NCBI GenBank assembly: GCA_947462925.1
Contig: CANHQP010000006.1
Span: 19,125 to 83,124 of the forward strand
DNA length: 64,000 nt
Origin: Flavobacteriia bacterium
GTDB lineage: Bacteria > Bacteroidota > Bacteroidia > Flavobacteriales_D > Crocinitomicaceae
Direction: 5' to 3'
Below, piece after piece: positions 25,017 through 33,400 of the stretch (position 1 is the first letter of the stretch; each line of letters starts with the position of its first letter). The position numbers were made by a program, and so were the translations under genes. Below the pieces are notes generated by a model. It worked only from the letters and a program-made list of their open reading frames with translations, ran no database searches and was not told the origin of the DNA.

Positions 25017-25406
25017 TTAATTTTTTGCTTCTTGTAAAAGCGCTTCTTTGTCAAATTTAGTAAAAAAGTTGATCCAAATTAAACGTGACCAGCGGTAAGT
25101 AAGTGGAACAGAAAGAATCATTGCGGTTACCAAAAAAGTCATGTATTGCCAAGTTTCTGAATGAATCCAAAGATTATCAATCACAAAAGAAGAGATGAAA
25201 AGTGCTGACATCAGTGCATAACTTACATACATCGCACCGAAGAAAAACCCAGGTTCTTTCTCGTATTTTGCATCGCAAACGCTGCAATGTTCGTGCATTT
25301 TGTCAAACTTTTTTAAGTTGTAAGGATTCTTGTAGATAAAAACATCTCCTTGGTGACATTTCGCACATTTGTTTCTTACGACAGAATATACAATATCTTT
25401 AATCAT
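25017..25406 (-). CDS. DUF983 membrane protein
   Basis: A 129-residue protein of the DUF983 family. The N-terminal part has zinc-ribbon-like Cys pairs (CAKCHQGDVF and HCSVCDAKYEKEPGFFFGAMYVSYAL, together CxxC...CxxC, about 14-45). Two membrane helices follow (about 55-75 and 88-107). The EPGFFFGAMYVSYAL motif is characteristic. Its function is unknown. It lies 11 nt downstream of the osmC-like gene in the same operon. The four-cysteine cluster fits a thiol or metal theme in this operon, but that is inference. Confidence 0.88.
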   Translation of the reverse strand: MIKDIVYSVVRNKCAKCHQGDVFIYKNPYNLKKFDKMHEHCSVCDAKYEKEPGFFFGAMYVSYALMSALFISSFVIDNLWIHSETWQYMTFLVTAMILSVPLTYRWSRLIWINFFTKFDKEALLQEAKN

Positions 25407-25417
25407 GGTAAATTGGT

Positions 25418-25849
25418 TTAAAATTGAATCTTATTTTTCAAAGTTACTGAAGATTTGATGGAATTCGAAATCAAACAAGCAGCTTCAGATTTTTGCAAAA
25501 TTCTTTCTGCTTTTTCCAAGTCTTTTTCGTTCACCAAAATCAATGTTGGCTCGAGTAAAACTTCTGTCATCAAAAATTTTCCTTCCACTTGTTCTAATTT
25601 TCCTTTTGCATTGCAACTGAACGATTTGAATTCTAATCTTGAATTTTCAGCGATTGACAAAAAAGTAGTCATGAAACAACTGTTTACCGCCGCAGTGAAA
25701 AGGTGTTCGGGAGACCAAATACCTTCGATTCCTTTCGGAAATTGAGGTGGAGTTGCAACTTCGATTTTTGAGTTTAATTCTGGTGAAGCTATTTCACCTT
25801 TGCGGTCTGAAATCCAATTTAGATCAACTTTGTATTCGTGCGCGTCCAT
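25418..25849 (-). CDS. OsmC-family protein
   Basis: A 143-residue OsmC/Ohr-fold protein. The two conserved redox cysteines are present: SPEHLFTAAVNSCFMTTFLSIAE (peroxidatic Cys, about residue 60) and SEAACLISNSI (resolving Cys, about 124). The family reduces organic hydroperoxides with thiols, or handles persulfides in some subgroups. It is the closest OsmC-like subgroup with the SPE motif, not a clear Ohr. It lies 6 nt after the small membrane protein gene and 11 nt before the DUF983 gene, inside the rhodanese operon. Confidence 0.88.
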   Translation of the reverse strand: MDAHEYKVDLNWISDRKGEIASPELNSKIEVATPPQFPKGIEGIWSPEHLFTAAVNSCFMTTFLSIAENSRLEFKSFSCNAKGKLEQVEGKFLMTEVLLEPTLILVNEKDLEKAERILQKSEAACLISNSIKSSVTLKNKIQF

Positions 25850-25855
25850 TGTATG

Positions 25856-26107
25856 CTATTTTACTTCTTCGAAAATGACTTCGTTGCTTGATTCATTAGA
25901 ACGATTTTGAGGAACTGAACAATTTCCTGTACTACAACTACCACCAGTGCTGCAACCAACATTGGCGAATGCTTGATATAGAAAAAAGAGTGCGATAAAT
26001 CCAGTGAATGCGTCCCAGTGTTGAATTGCTTCAATCGCAATGTAAATTCCGAGCGCTAAGCGAATAAATCGCATCCAATGCCAATTCCTCAAAAGTTCTT
26101 TTATCAT
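25856..26107 (-). CDS. Small membrane protein with a Cys-rich tail
   Basis: 83 residues from the ATG at 26107, chosen because it forms a classic 4-nt ATGA overlap with the rhodanese gene; the frame extends upstream only as an antisense-like shadow. It has hydrophobic stretches at about 13-25 and 32-48 (YgaP/DUF2892-like in size). A short segment, NVGCSTGGSCSTGNCSVP, then places three cysteines close together after the membrane part, followed by an acidic tail. I recall similar proteins next to rhodaneses in other Bacteroidota, but I cannot give a family name. A sulfur or metal-handling role is suggested only by the cysteines and context. Confidence 0.75.
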   Translation of the reverse strand: MIKELLRNWHWMRFIRLALGIYIAIEAIQHWDAFTGFIALFFLYQAFANVGCSTGGSCSTGNCSVPQNRSNESSNEVIFEEVK

Positions 26108-26421
26108 GAGATTTTGTTTTGTAAACTCATCCAGCTTCCACCGTTGTGAACAACAGCGTAACCTTTTGATTTTAAAATTCCTTTCGCACTTGCGCTTCTC
26201 ATTCCAGAGGCACAACATGTAATGATTGGAAGGTTTTTGTTTGCCAATTTAGACAAATTACTTCCCAAAGCATCTACAGGAATGTTGATTGAATTTCGGA
26301 TGTGACCTCCTGCATATTCTGCTTTTGATCTCACATCCACGATGATTGCACCTTGTTTCATTAAGGCTTTGTAATCTACTTTCGGACCAAATCCGAGTAA
26401 ATTTTTGATTGCTGTTAACAT
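26104..26421 (-). CDS. Single-domain rhodanese (with N-terminal extension)
   Basis: A 105-residue sulfurtransferase. After a short N-terminal helix (LTAIKNLLGFGPKVDYKALM) the rhodanese fold runs from GAIIVDVRSKAEYAGGHIRNSINIP to the active-site loop ITCCASGMRSASAK, whose second Cys is the persulfide-forming residue. There is no signal peptide, so it is cytoplasmic. It overlaps the following gene by 4 nt and follows the other rhodanese gene by 3 nt. It carries sulfane sulfur, probably from thiosulfate or a persulfide donor; donor and acceptor are unknown. Confidence 0.9.
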   Translation of the reverse strand: MLTAIKNLLGFGPKVDYKALMKQGAIIVDVRSKAEYAGGHIRNSINIPVDALGSNLSKLANKNLPIITCCASGMRSASAKGILKSKGYAVVHNGGSWMSLQNKIS

Positions 26422-26424
26422 GAC

Positions 26425-26709
26425 TTAGATTGCTTGAGATTGAAAATAATTTACTTCCAACCAAGAACCGCCGTTGTAGCATTCCAGTCCTTGTTGTGAT
26501 AACATTTGTGTTGCCATTCCGCTTCTGTTTCCAGATGCACAGCAAAGGATTAAAGGAGCTTCCATCGCTTGGAATTCTTCTAATCTTGCGCCTACTTCTT
26601 GTAAAGGAATGTTGATTGAACCAGCAACGTGTCCGCCTCTGTATTCTTCAATTGAACGTACATCGACGATTGTACCTTTTTTTTCTTTGATGATGTTTTC
26701 GATGTTCAT
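26425..26709 (-). CDS. Single-domain rhodanese
   Basis: A 94-residue sulfurtransferase: GTIVDVRSIEEYRGGHVAGSINIPLQEVGARL and the active-site loop ILCCASGNRSGMAT, again with a CC pair. It is closely related to the neighbouring rhodanese, and the two may have arisen by tandem duplication. It is cytoplasmic, with no signal peptide. It lies 19 nt after the DUF6132 gene in the operon. Confidence 0.9.
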   Translation of the reverse strand: MNIENIIKEKKGTIVDVRSIEEYRGGHVAGSINIPLQEVGARLEEFQAMEAPLILCCASGNRSGMATQMLSQQGLECYNGGSWLEVNYFQSQAI

Positions 26710-26728
26710 GATGTGTGTGTATTTGTGT

Positions 26729-26920
26729 TTATGATTTTTTGATGAAATTGCTGAATAATAATCCGCCCATAAAAGCGCCGTACAAAGTGCTATTCAATGG
26801 TTTCGAAGTGATTGCGCAGGTTCCGCTCGCGCATCCTACATAGTAGTAGTACATAAAACCACCCAATGCGCCAACGGCAGCACCTATGAAAACGAGTTTA
26901 TATTTGAGGATAAAATTCAT
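26729..26920 (-). CDS. DUF6132-like small membrane protein
   Basis: A 63-residue protein with two hydrophobic segments (about 7-27 and 44-60) around a central YYYYVGCASGTCAITSKPLNSTLYGAFMG motif. Two cysteines (CASGTC) sit at the membrane edge. The pattern GCxSGTCxITSxPxxSxxYGA is what I associate with DUF6132, a family often found beside rhodanese and DUF2892 genes in Bacteroidota. Its function is unknown. Its ATG directly abuts the stop of the upstream DUF2892 gene. Confidence 0.8.
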   Translation of the reverse strand: MNFILKYKLVFIGAAVGALGGFMYYYYVGCASGTCAITSKPLNSTLYGAFMGGLLFSNFIKKS

Positions 26921-27124
26921 TTACTTTTTTTTGCGTGTTGAGATTCCAAAAGGAAGATATAAAGGACAAAAACTGATGAAGCTTGTCAATAAGAAAACGC
27001 CACCAAGCACTAACAAAACAATTCCCAATGTTCCAGAAATTACTTTGGTGAAAAATAAAATTGCGATTACTGCTGCGATGATTGCTCTTAGCACTCTATC
27101 GACATTTCCCATATTTGCTTTCAT
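26921..27124 (-). CDS. DUF2892 (YgaP-type) membrane protein
   Basis: 67 residues from the ATG at 27124, which starts the conserved NMGNVDRVLRAIIAAVIAILFF. Two membrane helices (about 14-28 and 31-48) are followed by SFCPLYLPFGIST, the DUF2892 C-terminal motif with one conserved Cys. The fold equals the membrane part of YgaP, which in other bacteria is fused to a rhodanese; here three separate rhodanese genes follow. It is the first gene of the operon, and a Crp-like dyad at 27179-27194 lies 54 bp upstream of its start. Confidence 0.85.
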   Translation of the reverse strand: MKANMGNVDRVLRAIIAAVIAILFFTKVISGTLGIVLLVLGGVFLLTSFISFCPLYLPFGISTRKKK

Positions 27125-27149
27125 AACTTGATTGTTTGAATGTGTGATA

Positions 27150-27157
27150 CAAAGTTC
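27150..27157 (-). promoter_or_regulatory. Putative -7 box for the sulfur-relay operon
   Basis: Minus-strand GAACTTTG matches TAnnTTTG in all fixed positions but the first. If used, transcription starts near 27145 and the dyad at 27179-27194 is centred near -41.5, the class II activator position. Confidence 0.4.
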
Positions 27158-27178
27158 AGACATTTTCAAGTGAAAGTA

Positions 27179-27194
27179 TGTGACTATTGTCACA
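27179..27194. promoter_or_regulatory. Crp/Fnr-type operator upstream of the sulfur-relay operon
   Basis: TGTGACTATTGTCACA is a perfect dyad (6 + 4 + 6) that fits the TGTGA-N6-TCACA pattern bound by Crp-type proteins. It lies between the 3' end of the Crp/Fnr gene and the first gene of the operon. The base pattern is directly visible; the regulator that binds it is inferred. Confidence 0.65.
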
Positions 27195-27217
27195 ATTGCG
27201 AAAAAAATTATTTTTAT

Positions 27218-27838
27218 TTACAATATTGTAATTTTATTCCGCTCCTGGGTAATCACGCCTTCATCGACCAATTGTTTTAACAATCGCGTGATTACTACGC
27301 GCACTGTGCCTAGTTCGTTGGCGATTTGTTCGTGGGTTACGTGCAAGGTATTGCTATTTGTCAATTTACATTTTTTATTCAAAAAGTCCAGCAATCGTTC
27401 GTCCATTTTTTTGAAAGCAATGGCATTTACGACTTCCAATAATTCTTCGAATCGTTTGTGGTACAATCTGAAAATATAATCCAACCATTCGGGAAATTCA
27501 CGAATCATGGAACTTACTTTTTCAATCGGAATAAATAGAATTTCTGAATCTTCTTCTGCAACTGCTTTGATTTTGCTGGTATCTTGGTGCATTCCGCCTA
27601 AAAAAGACATGATGCAACTTTCTCCGGCGACGATGTAATACAATAAAATTTCTCTGCCGTCAGGTTCCGTTCTGATTACGCGAATGCTTCCTTTGGTCAC
27701 AATCGGAATGGCATTGATGTAGGCATTTTCGTTCAAAATTACATCTCCAGCCTTAAATTCTTTGGCGATTCCATTTTCGCTCAGTTTCTCAATGATTCGA
27801 GGCGATGATTTAAACTCAACAATTGTATCTAATTCCAT
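27218..27838 (-). CDS. Crp/Fnr-family transcriptional regulator (paralogue 2)
   Basis: 206 residues from the ATG at 27838, which aligns exactly with the start of paralogue 1 at 4906; the frame is open for 18 more codons upstream. It has a beta-roll sensory domain, a dimer helix and a C-terminal winged helix-turn-helix (HVTHEQIANELGTVRVVITRLLKQLVDEGVI, about 155-190). As in the paralogue, the cAMP phosphate-binding cassette is replaced (SCIMSFLGGMHQDTSKIKA), so the ligand is probably not cAMP. Cys75 is shared by both proteins. It lies directly upstream of the rhodanese operon in the same direction, 93 nt before the DUF2892 gene, and is the natural candidate regulator of it. Confidence 0.88.
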   Translation of the reverse strand: MELDTIVEFKSSPRIIEKLSENGIAKEFKAGDVILNENAYINAIPIVTKGSIRVIRTEPDGREILLYYIVAGESCIMSFLGGMHQDTSKIKAVAEEDSEILFIPIEKVSSMIREFPEWLDYIFRLYHKRFEELLEVVNAIAFKKMDERLLDFLNKKCKLTNSNTLHVTHEQIANELGTVRVVITRLLKQLVDEGVITQERNKITIL

Positions 27839-27862
27839 AGCGTTAAAGATAAGTAATGTTTC

Positions 27863-27875
27863 TGTTAGTGTAACA
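27863..27875. promoter_or_regulatory. Operator-like palindrome upstream of Crp/Fnr gene 2
   Basis: TGTTA-GTG-TAACA is a 13-bp perfect dyad 24 bp upstream of the start codon. It shares the GTGTAACA core with the two dyads upstream of paralogue 1 (4679 and 4761), which suggests mutual or autoregulation. Confidence 0.45.
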
Positions 27876-28045
27876 ATTTTGAGTTTCTTCAATTATTAAA
27901 TCGAAAGAAAATACATGAAATAATTTAATTTTTAGAATCGTTCTATTTAGTTGATATTTCAGAATTCCAAACGTTTTTTCATTACTTTTAACGCCAGTTA
28001 GTTTGTGCTAAAAACCCCACAAACTATTCATTAAACACTTAGGTC

Positions 28046-28681
28046 ATGTTAGGTTTAAACGCTTTTTGGATGAAATTTTATTTGTTAAGTTTCATCATTT
28101 TCTCCCAAACAATCGGTTTTGGACAAGAAAAATTGCCTCGTTGGTTTTCGCTGGGAGCGCGCACCACGTTGAGTGCTTTTGACCATGATGGTGCTGGATT
28201 AGGAACAGGTGGACAATTCAGAATTCAAATCAATAATCGCGTAAACACAGATTGGTTTGCGGATTATATCACCATCAATGTAAACGACAAAGTGAGAAGC
28301 GATTATTACCACATCGGTTGGTCGGTTTTATTTTATCCGTTTGAAGGATTGCATTATCCTAAACATTTTCAACCGTATATTTTGGCAGGACATTGTTTTG
28401 ATTACAATCGTAAAACGGCGATTTTGGATCCTTCAAACACCAAAGACCGCTGGGGCTCGGCAGTGCAAGCTGGATTAGGGACACATTTAAATTTGACAGA
28501 AAGATTTGATGTTTCGTTAACTTGCCAATACATGATTCACTTGACAAAAGAAATTGAAGCAGAAATTGATGGAAATATCGTGACCATTTCGGAACAAAAA
28601 AGTTCTCATTTAGAAGGTCATTTGTTGACTACTTTGAGTTTAAACTACAAAATTTTCAAATTATGGAGCCAAAAAAAATAA
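28046..28681 (+). CDS. Outer-membrane beta-barrel-like secreted protein
   Basis: 211 residues. A signal peptide follows a short N-terminal stretch (FYLLSFIIFSQTIGFGQ); an alternative ATG at 28070 would start directly at the signal peptide. The mature part alternates polar and hydrophobic residues as in barrel strands, with Gly and aromatic belts (RWFSLGARTTLSAFDHD, GGQFRIQIN, YYHIGWSVLFYPF, AVQAGLGTHLNL). I do not recognise a specific family. It overlaps the next gene by 19 nt, so the two are coupled and may act together. Confidence 0.7.
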   Translation: MLGLNAFWMKFYLLSFIIFSQTIGFGQEKLPRWFSLGARTTLSAFDHDGAGLGTGGQFRIQINNRVNTDWFADYITINVNDKVRSDYYHIGWSVLFYPFEGLHYPKHFQPYILAGHCFDYNRKTAILDPSNTKDRWGSAVQAGLGTHLNLTERFDVSLTCQYMIHLTKEIEAEIDGNIVTISEQKSSHLEGHLLTTLSLNYKIFKLWSQKK

Positions 28682-29229
28682 TCTATTGGATATTATTGCT
28701 TGTGTTTCCAATTTGTTTGAACGCACAGGAAAAGATAAGTATTCCAATTGGCCTGGTTAGCGGACAATTAACCTTGGCACCAAGTTATATGTTTCAGGAC
28801 CGTACAGGGCAGTTTTATGCACATGGAAGTTTGGAGGTTTTTTTACAACCGAAAGTGTCATTTATAGGTGAAGGATTTTACCATTTGGGTTCTTTGGACG
28901 ACAAAAAAACGTTTGATGCCAACCACAATATATTTTTCGGCTTGGGTTATCACTTCACTAATGGAGGCCATGATTTGCTTCTAGCATTGCAGCCTGGCGT
29001 TTCATTTACCAAATTGAATGAACAAGAAAATGCGTTAATTAAATCTCATTTAGGAGTCAATCCTGTGGTGGCGCCAACTGTAGGTTACACATTTTACGTC
29101 AGTCGATTTTTCCACTTTTTTGTGCAATCTAAATTGGTTATCGGCGGTCACAAATACGATGAGCAAAAAAGTCTAACTGAATTTCGATTTTCAGCAGGAT
29201 TGGGATTCAATATCAATGCGTTGAAGTAA
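28663..29229 (+). CDS. Secreted beta-rich protein of unknown function
   Basis: 188 residues with a signal peptide (KKIIYWILLLVFPICLNAQ). The mature protein is beta-rich, with repeated aromatic-glycine patterns (QFYAHGSLEVFLQPKVSFIGEGFYHLGS, FGLGYHFTNGGHDLLL, FRFSAGLGFNI) and an aromatic-containing C-terminal strand, consistent with a small outer-membrane barrel. The start lies inside the preceding gene (19-nt overlap). It converges on the glycosyltransferase gene with a single base between the stops and no terminator visible. Confidence 0.7.
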   Translation: MEPKKIIYWILLLVFPICLNAQEKISIPIGLVSGQLTLAPSYMFQDRTGQFYAHGSLEVFLQPKVSFIGEGFYHLGSLDDKKTFDANHNIFFGLGYHFTNGGHDLLLALQPGVSFTKLNEQENALIKSHLGVNPVVAPTVGYTFYVSRFFHFFVQSKLVIGGHKYDEQKSLTEFRFSAGLGFNINALK

Positions 29230-29230
29230 A

Positions 29231-30361
29231 TTATTTGGATTGATTAAGCACTTCCAGAATCGTGTTCCAAATCACTTTTTCGGTATTGTTCCAATCAAAT
29301 AGTTGTGCTCTTTCGAGTCCTTTTTGAGCTAATTCTTCAGTCAGTTTTTCATCTTGATCGAACGTTAAAAGTGCTTTTGCAATTGCTTCCACATCAAATG
29401 GATCGACCAACAAAGCTGCGTCTTCCGCCACTTCAGGCAAGGAAGTCAAATTTCCTGAAATAATTGGAACACCACTTTTCATTGCTTCCACCAATGGAAT
29501 TCCGAATCCTTCAAAATAAGGAACGAATACAAATCCAGCCGAAGCAGCAACTGTTTTGGCGAGTTTTTCAATTTTCAAATGTCCTGTAAAATGGATTTTT
29601 GATTTCGTTTGTTCGCTGATTTTATCGGTGTAATTGTTGTTGGATTTCCACAAATTCTCACCCACGATAACTAAATCATTTTTCCCACCTTGTTGCACGT
29701 ATGAGTCAAATGCTTGTAACAATCGACCTACATTTTTTCTTGGATGCAATGCACCAACAAACGAAAAATACGGATTTCCTTGGGCTAATTCTTGCTGCAT
29801 TTCTTGTTTTTCGACAGCATCAATTGGCTTGAAAACCTCAGAAACGCCATTCCAACCGACATTGATTTTTTCTTGGTCAATGTTGTATTGTTCAACAATG
29901 TCTTTTTTGGAATAATGAGAAACGGTGACGATTTTCGCAGCTTTTTTGGCAAATTTCGGAAAGAAAAAGCGCAAATATTTTCGCGCTGTCCATGGAATGT
30001 CTTCAGGATAATGCTCAAAATTGAGATCGTGAATCACTGGAATTTGTGGAATCTTGGAGCGCAAACTCAAATATCCGTCTGGCGAGAAAAAAACGTCTGC
30101 TTTGTATTTTTTCAAGGCACGAAAAACAGCCCATTCAAACCAAATAATAAATAAAATTGGATGCCTAGCTGGGGGATTGAGCACGACAGGAATTACATTC
30201 GGACCAAAAACAAATCGTTCTTCAAATGGTCGGTCGAAAAAGAGGATAAATGTATGTTCAGGATGATTTTCAACCATGCGTTTGGTGGTCTCAAAAGTGT
30301 ACCAACCAAAACCTTCCATTTTGTGAGAAAGTAAAAACCGAGTATTTATGGCGATTCGCAT
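29231..30361 (-). CDS. GT4-type (family 1 fold) glycosyltransferase
   Basis: A 376-residue cytoplasmic glycosyltransferase of the GT-B fold. The N-terminal MRIAINTRFLLSHKMEGFGWYTFETTKRM and PVIHDLNFEHYPEDIP belong to the acceptor half. The donor half shows YFSFVGALHPRKNVGRLLQAF, the EX7E motif in FVPYFEGFGIPLVEAMKSGVPIISGN (both Glu present) and EVAEDAALLVDPFDVE. Sugar donor and acceptor are unknown; surface polysaccharide or glycolipid assembly is likely. A near-consensus -7 box (TAACTTCG, 30367-30374) ends 5 nt before the start. It is monocistronic. Confidence 0.9.
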   Translation of the reverse strand: MRIAINTRFLLSHKMEGFGWYTFETTKRMVENHPEHTFILFFDRPFEERFVFGPNVIPVVLNPPARHPILFIIWFEWAVFRALKKYKADVFFSPDGYLSLRSKIPQIPVIHDLNFEHYPEDIPWTARKYLRFFFPKFAKKAAKIVTVSHYSKKDIVEQYNIDQEKINVGWNGVSEVFKPIDAVEKQEMQQELAQGNPYFSFVGALHPRKNVGRLLQAFDSYVQQGGKNDLVIVGENLWKSNNNYTDKISEQTKSKIHFTGHLKIEKLAKTVAASAGFVFVPYFEGFGIPLVEAMKSGVPIISGNLTSLPEVAEDAALLVDPFDVEAIAKALLTFDQDEKLTEELAQKGLERAQLFDWNNTEKVIWNTILEVLNQSK

Positions 30362-30447
30362 CTGTGCGAAGTTAGTAAAGTTTTAGAACCAAGTCGTTAA
30401 ATTAATTTTGACTTTGTTTTAACAATCGAACTCAGATTTTTAGATTA

Positions 30448-33400
30448 TCATCTTAATTTCACACCAACGACCAAGATATCATCTACTTGTTCTTCATCTC
30501 CTTGCCAAGTCTCCAGATAATTTTTTAGGTGATGATATTGAGCAATAGAGGGTAGGTGGGCTACTTTTTCAAATTCGTCAACCATGCGTTTTTTAAGCAT
30601 GATTTTGTTTTTTGGACCACCAAATTGAGAGTAATATCCGTCAGAAGTCAAAAATATTGCATCGCCCTCCTTGTATTCTAATTTCGCCTCCTCAAATCTT
30701 TTATCTGAGTAGTGACTAGTTCGTCCACCTATGGCTGACTTATTACCTTTTAATTCATGCAAAACATCGTCCGAGAAATAGAACAATGGTCTTTGTGCAC
30801 CAGCATAATAAATTTCTCTTTTGTGTTTGCTAATGCGGCAGAATATCATGTCCATTCCATCTAGATTTGATTCTTCATGATTTTGATGGAAAAGATTGAC
30901 AACTTCAGTATCTAATTGTTTTAAAACTTCAGCTGGTGAAATTTCACCATGGATAATTACGATTTGATTCAACAATTGGAAGCCAACCATTGAAATCATC
31001 GCGCCTGGCACACCATGACCAGTGCAATCTAAGACCGCGAGGAAATAATCATCTTCTGTTTCGTGGCACCAGAAGAAATCTCCAGTAACCTTGTCTTTTG
31101 GTTTGAAAAGCACAAATGAATCTCTGAAAAGTGATGAAATATCAGCTTCGCTGTGTAAAATTGATGACTGAATGTTTTGCGCATACGTGATACTATCGCG
31201 TGTTTGCTGATGTTGATATGAAAGTAATTGATTTGCCTGATTCAATTCTAAAGTTCGATCCTTTACATTTTGTTCCAAGCTTTGTGTCAATTTTTTCAAT
31301 TCACGCTCGTTTTCGCGCTCGCGGGTAATGTCAATTGCTAAAATAAGCCTTGCGTCTCTACCTGCATAATCAATCATATTACTCTGTACATCTACATCTA
31401 TGATTTGACCATTTTTCTTTTTATGACGGAAATCTCCTCTATGAAAAACAACTGATTTTTTCACATAATTTAATGCACGCTCAAAGGTACCAAGTTCATC
31501 ATCAGGTCTGATTTCATCCAATGTCATCGATAGAAATTCAGCATGTGTGTATCCATAGTGGCGCACCGCAGCATCATTTACATCTAGGAATTCGAATGTT
31601 GTCAAATCATATACCCACATTGGTAATGGACTTAGGTAGAATAAGTTTCTATATCTTTTCTCTGAAAGTTCTAATTCTGTGCTAAAACGTTTTCTTTCCG
31701 AAATATCACGAATAAAAACGGAGAAAGTAATTTCATTATGTTGTTTAATAGGAATGACCGTTAGTTCTATTGGAAATTCTTTCTTGAATTTCGTAATAGC
31801 CGATTTTTCTACCATTACATTCAAAGTAGACTCGTCTCCTTTTTCCAGGTAATTTCGGATTGATTTGAAATACAAGGTGTGGTCAGACTTTGGAGCAATG
31901 AGTTCTATTAAATTTTTCCCTAGGGCTTCTTCTTCTGTCCAACCAAACGACTTAACAGCTTGCGGATTCCAAAAAGTAATTTTTCCAGTAGCTTCAATCC
32001 AAATAATTGAATCTAGTGAAGCGTTCATGATTAAGCGCGTTTTTTGTTCGCTACTTTTTAATTGTTCTTCAGATTCTTGAATTTCTGTGATATCTCTGAT
32101 AATCCCATACAAACCAATGGTTCTGTCATTTTCAACGATGAATTTATTTTCGGAATAAACTGTTCTTACTTCACCATTTGGTCTTACAATCCTATGTGTT
32201 GATTTATGTGGTTTATCGATGTGGTGTTGCTGATTATATGCTTTAGTTACTCTTTCTGCATCTTCAGGATGGATGGATTGAAGGAAATTACTCAGTGTTG
32301 GTTCAATTTCTCCAACTTCCAAACCAAGAATTCTGTACATTTCATCCGACCAAGATGATTTTAGTTGAAGGAAATCAATTTCCCAACTTCCAATATTTGA
32401 AATGGCTTGTGATTGTTTAAGTCCCAGCTCACTTTTTTCTAGTTTCAATTGAGATTTTTTTCTCTCAGTAATGTCTAAAGTGGTAACGATGACATTGTAA
32501 ATTTCTCCATTTTCATTTACTACGGGACTGAAGACATTGGAAATCCAAACAGTTTCTCTGTCTTGGAATTCAATCGGAATTTCGGTTTGCGTAATTTGCC
32601 CTTCAAAAACACGATTATATAACTCCAAAAGTTGAGGAATTCTATCTGGTGTAGCTATTTCCAGGACGTTCATTCCTTTGTATATCGCTCGATCTAGAAC
32701 TTCTTCCGCATGAAGTTTTGCAGATTCATTGTAGAAAACAATATTTAATTTTCTATCTAAAATCATAAATGATTCTCTAGTATTATTGAGAATCATGGAA
32801 AGATTTTCTTGCAAATGATGCTTTTCCGTAATGTCTTTCGCAATGCCAAAAACGCCAATAACTTCTCCATTATTCATGTTCGGAATATTGGTGATACTCA
32901 CCATTTTTCGTTTTCCTGAAGTAGAAATAATTTCTGCGTAATAATGCTGCGGAATTCCGCTTGCTGCTTTTCGAAATGAATTCGTGACTTCATCTCTATA
33001 TTCTGGAGCAACAAAACGAGCGAAAGTGGTTCTTTTAATTTCAGCTTCGCTGATTTCAACCATTTTTATTAGAGCTGAATTGGCATTTACAAAACGGCCA
33101 TTTATATCAAAGGAAAAAACGGCATCTGGATTTTGATCAAAAAGAGATTTATAAGCATTTTTACTTGCTTCTAATTGTGCGTTTTTTTTACGCACTTCAA
33201 TTAATTGAATAACTTGATTAGATAATATCTTTAAAGCATCTAGTTGATTTTGAGATAATTCACGAGGTTTGTGGTCCAAAACACATAGCGTACCCAACGC
33301 AAATCCATCGTTGTTTACCAGTGGAGCGCCAGCGTAAAACTGAATATTGAATTCACCAGTAACTAATTCATTATTAACAAATCTCTCGTCTTCTTTGGTA

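Noticed and set aside
26108..26218. Longer N-terminus for the Cys-rich small membrane protein
   Set aside because: The extra residues are Cys/Arg/Lys-rich and lie entirely over the rhodanese gene in another frame; the ATGA overlap gives a better start.
27839..27892. N-terminal extension of 18 codons for the second Crp/Fnr protein
   Set aside because: The extension covers the GTGTAACA dyad, is absent in the gap-free paralogue at 4906, and reads as an intergenic sequence.
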